Shown here: positions 18,525 to 26,539 of the stretch, one piece after another
How positions within the stretch are numbered: the first letter of the stretch is position 1
Layout of the letters: the number at the start of each line of letters is the position of its first letter
From: Peteryoungia algae
GTDB taxonomy: Bacteria > Pseudomonadota > Alphaproteobacteria > Rhizobiales > Rhizobiaceae
Assembly: GCF_030369675.1 (NCBI RefSeq)
Contig: NZ_CP128477.1
Coordinates: forward strand, 4,048,501 to 4,112,500
DNA length: 64,000 nucleotides
Direction: 5' to 3'
Position numbers and translations under genes: made by a program
The notes under the pieces: model-generated
Told to the model about the DNA's origin: nothing
Databases searched by the model: none
What the model saw: the letters and a program-made list of their open reading frames with translations, nothing else

Positions 18525-19841
18525 TCAGAGTGTTCTGTGCATGTCGATCGACCCGATCAGGCGATCTTCGGCGCGCAGCAGGCCGCGCACGGCGCGGATC
18601 CGGGAGAAGCCCGCGCTGTCACCATTCGTGCCCGCAGCCTTGGCGACTGCGAGAAGGAAAAAGTCGCGCTGGGCATTGCTGCCACCGATCATCGGCATGT
18701 CGAGGACGAGCTGATCCAGCTTCTGCCGATCGGCCGCAGTGCTCATTCCGGCGATGATGCGGGCCAGAGGCAATCCGACCTTGGCGGCAACCTGCGCCTG
18801 GTCGCCGTTGCCGGCGGCCTTCACCTCCAGCCCGCTGATGAGGTCGCGCACGCCGGTGTATTCGCCAAGGGCGACAAGAGCCGCCAGCGTGTGCAGAGAG
18901 GCAAATATCAGCGTCGTATCATGTCGCCGCTTCAGCGCGATCTCTGCCAGGTCCCCCCATCGGGATCCCACATCCACACCTGTCTGGTTGAGCCGCCACA
19001 GAAGCGAGACGGCGTTTGCCATGTCGCGGAAATCGTCCGTCTGTTGCGGACGCACTTCCTCGTCATAAATCCTCAGGACCTGTTCGTGATCGCCACGCTC
19101 GAGATGCAGCAGCGCCAGATGCCAGGCCATGTGGAAGGCGAAGTTGTTGCAGCGTGACCACGAACTGCGGCCCTCTTCGAGCCAGGTTATGCCGGCTGCG
19201 GTGTCGCCCCTCATCTCGTGGACATGGGACACGGCATGCAGGCCCCAGGCATCATCCGGCTGCAGGCGAACTGCGCGCTGTCCGGCCGCTTCGGCGGCCT
19301 GATAGAAGCCATGCTCCTCGAGTGCGAATGCATGACAGCCGAGCAGGAAGCCGGCAGCCGGCAAGTCGTCGCTCCAGACTTCCATCACACGGTTGCTTGC
19401 CGACAGCATTCCGCTGGCATCGCCCAGCATGAAGCGAAGGGCGTGCGAAATCTTGAACGGGAGAAAGGTGGCCGGCCGCTCGGCAAAGCCCTCGTCCAGC
19501 CGGTGGGCGGCGGTTGCGAAGGAGCCATCCACGGCCGCCGCAAGCGCATGCACCAGAACCTGCTCGTCCCGTGTTCCGCCATCACGATAGGCCATGGCCT
19601 TTCGCGCCGCAGCCAGTGCGTCGGCCGCTGGCATTGCCAGTTCAGACCGCGCGAGAATGAGGTTCGCAAAACCCTTGAGCGCAAGTGCTGCGACGTGATC
19701 GGGGTCCGCCGTGAGGGTCGACTGGAGTGCGACCCCGGTGTCTGGGCTATGGGCGGCGAGACCATGGACCGCCGCCTCGAAAGCCGTTTCAGCGTCTGAG
19801 CTTACCGTGCTCGTCGATAAATTATAGGCATCTAGTCTCAT
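18525..19841 (-). CDS. TTC38-like tetratricopeptide repeat protein
   Basis: A protein of 438 aa made of helical repeats. The segments HAVSHVHEMRGDTAAGITWLE and NNFAFHMAWHLALLHLERGD match the TTC38 family, which occurs in animals and many proteobacteria with unknown function. No signal peptide or membrane helix is seen. Its ATG overlaps the anti-sigma stop (ATGA), so it is the third gene of an ECF sigma operon and a likely target or effector of that stress response. Start at 19841; reading upstream would only follow the anti-sigma gene out of frame. Confidence 0.85.
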   Translation of the reverse strand: MRLDAYNLSTSTVSSDAETAFEAAVHGLAAHSPDTGVALQSTLTADPDHVAALALKGFANLILARSELAMPAADALAAARKAMAYRDGGTRDEQVLVHALAAAVDGSFATAAHRLDEGFAERPATFLPFKISHALRFMLGDASGMLSASNRVMEVWSDDLPAAGFLLGCHAFALEEHGFYQAAEAAGQRAVRLQPDDAWGLHAVSHVHEMRGDTAAGITWLEEGRSSWSRCNNFAFHMAWHLALLHLERGDHEQVLRIYDEEVRPQQTDDFRDMANAVSLLWRLNQTGVDVGSRWGDLAEIALKRRHDTTLIFASLHTLAALVALGEYTGVRDLISGLEVKAAGNGDQAQVAAKVGLPLARIIAGMSTAADRQKLDQLVLDMPMIGGSNAQRDFFLLAVAKAAGTNGDSAGFSRIRAVRGLLRAEDRLIGSIDMHRTL

Positions 19842-20089
19842 TCGTTCGGCTCCTTGAAAGAACCATCGCGATCCGGGTTTTTGAGACCAAGCGTTTGCAG
19901 GAGTTCGTCGGCCACGGGTCCCCGAACGCTCTCGGAGATCAGGGTCCTGGTGATCTTCAGCCCGCCGACATAGCTTCTGCAGTTTTTGCATTGCGCCAGA
20001 TGAAGAGACATCATCATCCGGGTCCGCATCGAACCCTCGCGATTGATGTAATCGCTGGCAATCTCTGGAATGTCTCTGCAACGCAACAA
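19838..20089 (-). CDS. Zinc-binding anti-sigma factor (ZAS type)
   Basis: A protein of 83 aa with TTG start at 20089 and AGAGG eight bases before it. N-terminal CRDIPEIASDYINREGS and the HLAQCKNC motif (His-x3-Cys-x2-Cys) are those of cytoplasmic zinc anti-sigma factors of the zf-HC2 type. No membrane helix, so it is a soluble sensor, probably of redox or metal stress, that holds the ECF factor encoded just upstream. It overlaps the TTC38-like gene. Confidence 0.85.
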   Translation of the reverse strand: MLRCRDIPEIASDYINREGSMRTRMMMSLHLAQCKNCRSYVGGLKITRTLISESVRGPVADELLQTLGLKNPDRDGSFKEPNE

Positions 20090-20155
20090 TGTCGTTCGCC
20101 TCTTGGTCTAAACCCGGTCGGGTTCTGCCAGTAAGACTTGGCTTGACCGGGAACG

Positions 20156-20848
20156 TTACAGCATTCCTTTCACGCTTGCGTGATGCCCGGCATCCTTTCC
20201 GACAAGCAAGATTTCGATCTCATTGCGGATACGGGTGCGGGCGCGGTGCAGCATGACACGCTGGTTCTCAGGGGTGAGTTCGAGAAGCTCGCAGGTTTTC
20301 GCGGCATCATGACCCTCAACATCACGCATGATGAGAACCGCTTTCTGCGCGGGAGGAAGTCGATCGATCATCTCGCGAACATGGTTCCACAACTGTCGCC
20401 CGGCGAATATCCGCTCCGGGTTCAAGCCGTCGAAGGAGCGAGGTGCGTTGGCCCAGTGCCCTGTCGCATCGAAACGCGATGGCGACACGGTGTGCTTCTC
20501 ATCGCCCTGATCACGGTCCTCGGCGAGAGGCGCATAGCGTCCTTCACGTTTGGCGTGGGTTTTCGCCTTGTTCAGCAGAATGGCGATAATCCAGGTCGAC
20601 AGGGCAGCCTTGCCTTCAAATCTGGAGATGTTGGCAATGACCGAAAGCCAGGTTTCCTGAGCGACGTCTTCGGCCATTGCGCGGTTCTTCACGATGGTCT
20701 GCGCCAGGCCGACAAGGGCAGCCTGATGACGCTCGACGAGCAGACGCAGCGCCTCGGGGTCTCCGCTGCGAAGCTGATCGAGAAACAGCCCGTCTGCGTG
20801 TATGCGCAGGCCGAAGCCGACTGCGGCGACGAAGAATGTGAAGCCCAT
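20156..20848 (-). CDS. ECF-type RNA polymerase sigma factor
   Basis: A protein of 230 aa. Region 2 (about residues 25-95, with DVAQETWLSVI and the AALSTWIIAILLNKAKTH promoter-melting segment) and region 4 (about 150-215, LPPAQKAVLIMRDVEGHDA and an HTH) are clear. The start at 20848 has GGAG five to six bases upstream. A linker of about 45 residues between regions is longer than usual. It is followed by the zinc anti-sigma gene and the TTC38-like gene, which fits autoregulated ECF operons. The final residues include His-rich GKDAGHHAS. Confidence 0.92.
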   Translation of the reverse strand: MGFTFFVAAVGFGLRIHADGLFLDQLRSGDPEALRLLVERHQAALVGLAQTIVKNRAMAEDVAQETWLSVIANISRFEGKAALSTWIIAILLNKAKTHAKREGRYAPLAEDRDQGDEKHTVSPSRFDATGHWANAPRSFDGLNPERIFAGRQLWNHVREMIDRLPPAQKAVLIMRDVEGHDAAKTCELLELTPENQRVMLHRARTRIRNEIEILLVGKDAGHHASVKGML

Positions 20849-21231
20849 ATGTACTCCGATCACTGCGCGCTTACCCGACGCTGCGGAGCTACTAAACGTC
20901 GTTGAAGACAGGAAAGTAAAGGTCATGGAGGCCGGGTCTCGGGAAATTGAAGACCGTGTCCCGCGACGTGGTCACCGGTGTCCTTCCGGCGGGGTCGGGT
21001 TGCTTGGCGTCAGGCTGAGGGCCATGACATTGCCCGCCGATGCAGTGGCGAGGCAATATAACTCCCGGGCGCCGTGGCATGGCTGGCATTAAGGCAAGCC
21101 AGGTGCAGCGACGGTGCGAAGACATGGGTGAGCCGAAAATCCTCTGATCACAACGAAACGCGCTCTGTCTCACGGGCTTGGATCCCGGACAGGCAGCAGG
21201 CCTTCAACGGCGAGCTTGGGTTCACTCTGGT
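20849..21231. other. Intergenic region upstream of ECF operon
   Basis: The 383 bp between the ECF sigma gene and the 3' end of the histidine kinase gene. It should hold the ECF operon promoter (reading minus), but I find no convincing GGAAC/CGTT-type pair. No gene, repeat or RNA structure is evident. Confidence 0.4.
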
Positions 21232-23355
21232 TCAGCCTGCCATGGCGTCATATCCGACTTTAACGGCAGGAAAACAAAGCTCGACACGTGTTCCTTCCCC
21301 GAGGCGGGATTCGATCCTGACTTCACCACCGGACTGGCGGACGAACCCATAGACCATGGCGAGCCCGAGGCCCGATCCCCCGGTTTTCGAGCGTGTCGTG
21401 AAATAGGGTTCCATCGCTTGATCCAGGACTTCAGGAGACATTCCGACACCTTCGTCAACGACTGCGATGATGATGGTTTGGGAATTTTCCAATGCTTCCA
21501 CGCGGATTGCTCCCCCGTCCGGCATGGCGGCCGATGCGTTGAGACACAGGTTGAGGATGGACTGCTCGAGCAGCGCGGGATCGAGGCTGACAGTTGGCAG
21601 ATTGCCTGCAACTTTCAGCTCCAGCCGATTGCGGCTGCCGATCGCCATTTCCAGGACATCGGCCATCCCTTGAAGGATCGTGCCGACCTCGATCGAAGTC
21701 GGACGTATCTGCTGCTGGCTGCCGACGGACAACATGCTGGAGGCGAGCGCTCGCCCGCGCTCGGCAGCCTTGCGTATGCGTCCCAGGTGGCGCTTCTGCC
21801 GCTCCGTGAAACCCGGTTCTCGCTCAAGCAGGCCAAGGCTTCCGGTGATGATGCCGATCATGTTGCCGACCTCGTGGCTCACCTGGTGTGTCATGCGCAT
21901 CACAACATCCAGTCGCTGGGCACGCGCCGCTTCCATCTCCTGGCGATCCAAGGCCGTCACGTCACGGGCAAGCAGCACCACCCCTCCGTCGGGTTGCCGT
22001 GATGCTGAAATCTCCACAACCTGGTCGTCGGCAAACCGGTGCCGCAGCATTTGTCGCTCGACAAGCGACCCCCTCTCGTTTTCGGTCGGCATGAGCAGAG
22101 GATTGATCTCCGGGACCGTTCCGACGAAGCGCCGCAGCGACATCTTCCGCGACGAACCCGTCTGTCGCATGAGCTCGATGATGCGACGGTTCATGGTGAT
22201 CGGTCGGCCTGCGGGATCAAAGAGCGCAATGCCTTCGTTCATCGTCCGGAATGTCGATCGGATTGTGCGGGCAGCCGCTTCGGCGGTTCGTCTCAGGCGG
22301 GACACACGATCCACGCTCTCCTTGAAAGCGCGGAAGGCGTCAAGCAAGCGGATCAGTTCCGTTTCAGTTCCGGCATAAACGGGCGGCCCCACATTTTCCT
22401 CTCCGCGCGCCAGCGCATTCATGCCGCGCGAGAGATCCCCTATTCCATGCGAAACCCGCATCACCGAGCGGATGGAGAGAATGGCAAGGATGACCACCGC
22501 GAAGGATGCCAGCGCGATCATGACGAGCAGCTGGCGCAAAGCGCTTGAGGTGGCTTCGAGGTTCTGGTTCAGCGCGCTGGCAACGAATGCGCTCTGGGTT
22601 TCCGTTGCATGGGAGAGGTCACGCGAAACCGTGTGCAGGCGCGAGACGGAGGCGCGGATGGTGAACATCTCGAGGAGGTAACGGGTCTGGGCCTCGAAGA
22701 TCCGCCGATACGGTTCGAGCTGTTCAGGCGAGACCCGCAGGTCGGGGCTTGGTACCAGCATTCGGGCAGTCGTCTCGGCCACGAAGCGACGTTGAAGTTC
22801 CCCGAGCTGGAACAGGCTGTCTGATGTCGAGGCGGATTGTGCGATGCCATTCAGGCGTTGCCGCAGATCCTGATCCTGGATCGTGCGAGCGGTCGCTATT
22901 TCTCCGAGCGCCACAGCCGCTTCAGCCTTGTGCTCTTGGGCGGCATCGGCATTTGCCGCAAGGGCCAGCGTCTGTGCTTCGATATCCTCGAGCAGTTCGA
23001 TGATCCGGCGCGCACCGGCGCCTTGCAAGGTCACACCTGGCTGATCCGGTGCCATTGTCTCAAGCAGTGTCTCGACCTGTGCGACCACGGCACGGCTCTC
23101 GCTCGAAACACGGTAGGGAGACGTGGCATTCATCAGGAATGGCGCGCTGGAAACAAGGTCGGAAACTTGCCTGGAAACAAGTGAGGCCTTGGCGAGACTT
23201 GTAAACGCCTGCACGCTATAGGCCGACATTTCGCTGCGCGCTCTTTGCAGGCCATAAATGGCGACGGTCGACAGGAGGAGGACCGAGACGCAGATGAAGG
23301 CGATTGCAAAGGGCAATCGAAAGGCGATGGAGGAGAGGAAGGCGCGGTTGATCAA
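21232..23355 (-). CDS. Membrane sensor histidine kinase
   Basis: A protein of 707 aa. Two membrane helices (about residues 12-34 and 275-297) bracket a large all-helical periplasmic sensor (TorS/TetR-like four-helix type). HAMP, a PAS domain (MNEGIALFDPAGRPI) and a kinase core follow, with His494 in SHEVGNMIG and the ATP-lid motifs LNLCLNASAAM, DEGVGM and GGSGLGLAMVYGF. The start is TTG, overlapping the regulator stop as TTGA. With its response regulator it lies divergent from the AfuABC-like transporter operon, which it probably controls in response to the imported substrate. Confidence 0.88.
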   Translation of the reverse strand: MINRAFLSSIAFRLPFAIAFICVSVLLLSTVAIYGLQRARSEMSAYSVQAFTSLAKASLVSRQVSDLVSSAPFLMNATSPYRVSSESRAVVAQVETLLETMAPDQPGVTLQGAGARRIIELLEDIEAQTLALAANADAAQEHKAEAAVALGEIATARTIQDQDLRQRLNGIAQSASTSDSLFQLGELQRRFVAETTARMLVPSPDLRVSPEQLEPYRRIFEAQTRYLLEMFTIRASVSRLHTVSRDLSHATETQSAFVASALNQNLEATSSALRQLLVMIALASFAVVILAILSIRSVMRVSHGIGDLSRGMNALARGEENVGPPVYAGTETELIRLLDAFRAFKESVDRVSRLRRTAEAAARTIRSTFRTMNEGIALFDPAGRPITMNRRIIELMRQTGSSRKMSLRRFVGTVPEINPLLMPTENERGSLVERQMLRHRFADDQVVEISASRQPDGGVVLLARDVTALDRQEMEAARAQRLDVVMRMTHQVSHEVGNMIGIITGSLGLLEREPGFTERQKRHLGRIRKAAERGRALASSMLSVGSQQQIRPTSIEVGTILQGMADVLEMAIGSRNRLELKVAGNLPTVSLDPALLEQSILNLCLNASAAMPDGGAIRVEALENSQTIIIAVVDEGVGMSPEVLDQAMEPYFTTRSKTGGSGLGLAMVYGFVRQSGGEVRIESRLGEGTRVELCFPAVKVGYDAMAG

Positions 23356-24092
23356 GGCGATGATCCGGCGTCGTCGATGTGCAGCACATAGCCCTTGCCG
23401 CGTCGTGTCTGGATATGGCTGGGCAGGTCGGGGTTGCGCTCGATCTTGCGCCGCAGCCGCAGCACCAGGACATCGACGTTTCGATCGACGAAGCGATCGG
23501 AATCAGCCCCCATCCGGTCGAGAATCTGTGCGCGGCTGACGGGCGAGTTCGGCGTCTCGGCGAGTATTTCCAGCAGGGCGAACTCGGCAGAGGTCAGTGT
23601 CTTCGTCGGATCGGTCAGGCAAACAGCCCGGCGTTGAGCGAGATCGATGGCCCATTCGCCGAGCCGCAGCGCTGCCGGCGTCTGTTCGCGGTCGCTTTCC
23701 CTGTCGTGGCGCAGTTGCGGATGGGTGCGTCTGAGAACGGCCTTGATCCGTGCGGTCAGTTCGTTCGGTTCGAACGGCTTGACGACATAGTCGTCGGCTG
23801 CGGTCTCCAGTCCGAGCACCCGATCGGTCGCACTTCCCGCTGCCGTCACCATGACGATGCCGACATCGGTCTGGGCTCTCAGACGCTGCGCGAAGGCCCG
23901 ACCGGACAGACCGGGCAGATTGTGATCGACCAGAACCAGTTGAACCGTCTCGTGCTGCAATCGCTCCTGCGCGATCTCGGCGGAGGGCGCCGTGATCGGG
24001 ATCCAGCCCTCTGCCTCCACCAGATCGCAGATAAGCTCCGCCATATCCGGATCGTCCTCGACGATCAGAATTTTTACCTTCTGGTTCAACAA
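23352..24092 (-). CDS. OmpR-family response regulator
   Basis: A protein of 246 aa with receiver domain (phospho-acceptor Asp56 in LVLVDHNLPG, Lys in VVKPFEP) and C-terminal winged helix (SRAQILDRM, VDRNVDVLVLRLRRKIE, RRGKGYVL). The start is TTG at 24092 with GGGAGG eight bases upstream; no in-frame ATG fits. It is paired with the histidine kinase downstream and divergent from the dual binding-protein transporter operon, 214 bp away. Confidence 0.92.
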   Translation of the reverse strand: MLNQKVKILIVEDDPDMAELICDLVEAEGWIPITAPSAEIAQERLQHETVQLVLVDHNLPGLSGRAFAQRLRAQTDVGIVMVTAAGSATDRVLGLETAADDYVVKPFEPNELTARIKAVLRRTHPQLRHDRESDREQTPAALRLGEWAIDLAQRRAVCLTDPTKTLTSAEFALLEILAETPNSPVSRAQILDRMGADSDRFVDRNVDVLVLRLRRKIERNPDLPSHIQTRRGKGYVLHIDDAGSSP

Positions 24093-24164
24093 GTTGCAGT
24101 CCTCCCATCAGCATCATAACCGCGCCGGGCGAAAACGCCAAAGACTTGGTGGTTATCGGCAAAC

Positions 24165-24178
24165 GTCACAATTGTAAC
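24165..24178. promoter_or_regulatory. Near-palindrome between regulator and transporter operon
   Basis: GTCACAATTGTAAC is a 14-bp palindrome with one mismatched pair, in the divergent region between the response regulator and the first binding protein. Two TGCAAT direct repeats (24182 and 24191) lie next to it. Both are candidate sites for the response regulator; which, if either, is used cannot be told from sequence. Confidence 0.35.
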
Positions 24179-24306
24179 ATTTGCAATCTCTGCAATGGGT
24201 GACGATGGTGCGGTGAAAGATCGGTAACCATATCCCGGCTTGCCAGCCCGGACCGTTATGGACATGCTTCATCTATTGGAACGGGGAGGTTCCAAGGGAG
24301 GACGAC

Positions 24307-25329
24307 GTGAAGTTACTGACCGCCATCGGCGCCGGGTTTTTTGCAACCCTCGCCATGACCACCGCGACCCGTGGAGCCGACGCGCTGAACGTTCTTTGTG
24401 GCGTCGACGAAGTCTGGTGTGCCGTCATGGAGAAGACCTACGAGGCAAAGACCGGCCTTGCGGTCAACATGCCACGGATGAGCACCGGCGAAATACTCGA
24501 TCGTGTTCGCGATGAGAAAGATCAGCCCACGGTTGATGTCTGGTGGGGTGGCACCGGGGTTACACACCTGCAGGCGGCCTATGAGGGGCTGCTCGAACCC
24601 TACCGCCCGCAGCAGGAAGCTGACCTTCTGCCCTGGGCGCGGAATTTCTTCTCCCTGTCTGGTGGCACGGCCGTCGGCCTCTATGCCGGTGCGCTCGGCT
24701 TCGCCTACAACGCGGATCTTCTCTCGGCTGCCGGTTTGCCGGCGCCCAACTGCTGGAAGGATCTCGCCAAGCCCATCTATCGCGGGCATATCCTGTCCGG
24801 CAATCCGCATTCCTCGGGCACGGCCTTCACGACCCTCGTCACGCTGGTGCAACTCCTCGGCGAAGACGAGGCATTTGTCTACATGCGCGAGCTCGGCCGC
24901 AACATCACCGAATACACCAAGGCCGGTGCCGAGCCGGTCAAGGCGGCGGGCAGGGCAGAGATCACCATCGGCATCTCCTTCATGCATGATGCCGTCACTC
25001 AAAAGGAGGCGGGCGCTCCCCTCGTGATCGTCGCACCCTGCGAGGGTACCGGCTATGAAATCGGAGCCGTCAGCATCGTCAAAGGCAGTCGCAATCTGGA
25101 GGAGGCGCGCCGCTTCGTCGATTTTGCCCTGAGCCCGGATGGACAGGCAACCGGCGCCACCGCCGGCCAGAACCAGGTGCCATCCCACGCCAGGGCCATG
25201 CTGCCGCCTGCCGCTCCCGACATCTCGATGATCAAGATGGTGGACTATGATTTCGCCACCTTCGGTTCACCCGGACAGCGAAGTCGGCTGCTGAGCCGCT
25301 TCGACAGCGAGATCAACCCGACCAACTGA
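24307..25329 (+). CDS. ABC transporter periplasmic binding protein 1 (AfuA-like)
   Basis: A protein of 340 aa, GTG start with GGGAGG five bases upstream. Signal peptide, then a type II binding protein of the AfuA/FutA/phosphonate group: PRMSTGEILDRV, WWGGTGVTHLQAA, GALGFAYNADL, GNPHSSGTA and APCEGTGYEIGAVSIVKG. A Cys pair (residues about 31 and 38) can form a disulfide. It is a paralogue of the next gene. Such proteins are often annotated as iron-binding, but AfuA of Actinobacillus binds hexose phosphates; the ligand here is inferred, not shown. Confidence 0.9.
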   Translation: MKLLTAIGAGFFATLAMTTATRGADALNVLCGVDEVWCAVMEKTYEAKTGLAVNMPRMSTGEILDRVRDEKDQPTVDVWWGGTGVTHLQAAYEGLLEPYRPQQEADLLPWARNFFSLSGGTAVGLYAGALGFAYNADLLSAAGLPAPNCWKDLAKPIYRGHILSGNPHSSGTAFTTLVTLVQLLGEDEAFVYMRELGRNITEYTKAGAEPVKAAGRAEITIGISFMHDAVTQKEAGAPLVIVAPCEGTGYEIGAVSIVKGSRNLEEARRFVDFALSPDGQATGATAGQNQVPSHARAMLPPAAPDISMIKMVDYDFATFGSPGQRSRLLSRFDSEINPTN

Positions 25330-25437
25330 ACCTTCAACAACTGGACGGTCCCTCGATCGGCGCCTTTTCGGCACCGCCGCCGAAGGCTTGTCCTTTGTCT
25401 TCGACTTCCATCAGACGCAAGCAACAGGAGGATACCC

Positions 25438-26463
25438 ATGCGACTGACTATACTCTCCACTCTACTCTTCGCCGGCACGAGCTTGTCTGCCGGCTCGGCC
25501 TTGGCCGCCGGTGAGCTCAACCTCATCTGCGCCGCGGACGTCGTCATCTGCGAACAGATGCAGGGCGATTTCGAAAAGGCCCATGACATCAAGGTCAACA
25601 TGGTTCGCATGTCTTCGGGCGAGGCCTATGCCAAGATCCGTGCAGAAGCCCGCAACCCAAAGACCGACCTCTGGTGGGCCGGCACCGGCGACCCTCATCT
25701 CCAGGCCGCCTCCGAGGGGCTGACGGAAGAATACAAGTCGCCAATGCTCGACGAGTTGCAGGATTGGGCGAAGAATCAGGCCGAAAGCTCGGGCTTCAAG
25801 ACCGTCGGCGTTTATGCCGGGGCGCTCGGCTGGGGCTACAACACCGATATCTTCAAACAGAAGGGCTACAAGGAACCGGTCTGCTGGGCCGACCTCCTGG
25901 CGCCGGAACTGAAGGGCGAGATCCAGATCGCCAATCCCAATTCGTCCGGGACGGCCTATACGGCACTCGCCTCGCTCGTGCAGATCATGGGTGAAGACAA
26001 GGCCTTCGAATACCTGAAGGCGCTCAACGCCAACATCTCGCAGTACACCAAGTCCGGCTCCGCGCCGGTCAAGGCGGCTGCCCGTGGTGAAACCGGCCTC
26101 GGCATCGTCTTCATGCATGATGCCGTAGCCCAGACGGCCGAAGGTTTCCCCGTCAAGTCCATCGCACCTTGCGAGGGCACCGGCTACGAGATCGGCTCCA
26201 TGTCGATCGTCAAGGGCGCCCGGAACATGGAAAACGCCAAGGCCTGGTACGACTGGTCTCTGAAGCCGGAAGTGCAGTCGCGCATGAAGGACGCCAAGTC
26301 CTTCCAGCTTCCCTCGAACAAGACAGCCGAGATCCCCAAGGAAGCGCCGCGGTTCGAAGACATCAAGCTGATCGACTACGACTTCAAGTCCTATGGCGAT
26401 CCGGAAAAGCGCAAGGCTCTGCTCGAGCGCTGGGATCGTGAGATTGGCGCCATCGCCAACTGA
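25438..26463 (+). CDS. ABC transporter periplasmic binding protein 2 (AfuA-like)
   Basis: A protein of 341 aa with signal peptide (cleavage near ALA-AGE). The same motifs as the first copy are present: VRMSSGEAYAKI, WWAGTGDPHLQAA, GALGWGYNTDI, NPNSSGTA, FMHDAV and APCEGTGYEIGSMSIVKG. Strong AGGAGG ribosome site. The two copies may differ in ligand range or expression. A perfect stem-loop follows before the permease gene, which would favour high levels of this binding protein. Belongs to the same operon as the permease, ATPase and phosphatase. Confidence 0.92.
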   Translation: MRLTILSTLLFAGTSLSAGSALAAGELNLICAADVVICEQMQGDFEKAHDIKVNMVRMSSGEAYAKIRAEARNPKTDLWWAGTGDPHLQAASEGLTEEYKSPMLDELQDWAKNQAESSGFKTVGVYAGALGWGYNTDIFKQKGYKEPVCWADLLAPELKGEIQIANPNSSGTAYTALASLVQIMGEDKAFEYLKALNANISQYTKSGSAPVKAAARGETGLGIVFMHDAVAQTAEGFPVKSIAPCEGTGYEIGSMSIVKGARNMENAKAWYDWSLKPEVQSRMKDAKSFQLPSNKTAEIPKEAPRFEDIKLIDYDFKSYGDPEKRKALLERWDREIGAIAN

Positions 26464-26478
26464 CGTTTGACCCTATCC

Positions 26479-26502
26479 GCCGGCGGTCTTTTGACCGCCG
26501 GC
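26479..26502 (+). other. Stem-loop between binding protein and permease genes
   Basis: GCCGGCGGTC-TTTT-GACCGCCGGC is a perfect 10-bp stem with a 4-base loop, 16 bases after the binding-protein stop. It is not followed by a T tract. Such structures protect the upstream mRNA or partly stop transcription, setting the excess of binding protein over membrane parts. Confidence 0.75.
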
Positions 26503-26539
26503 CCATCTCCTTCTCGCGAATTTACTGATGAGGTCGACC

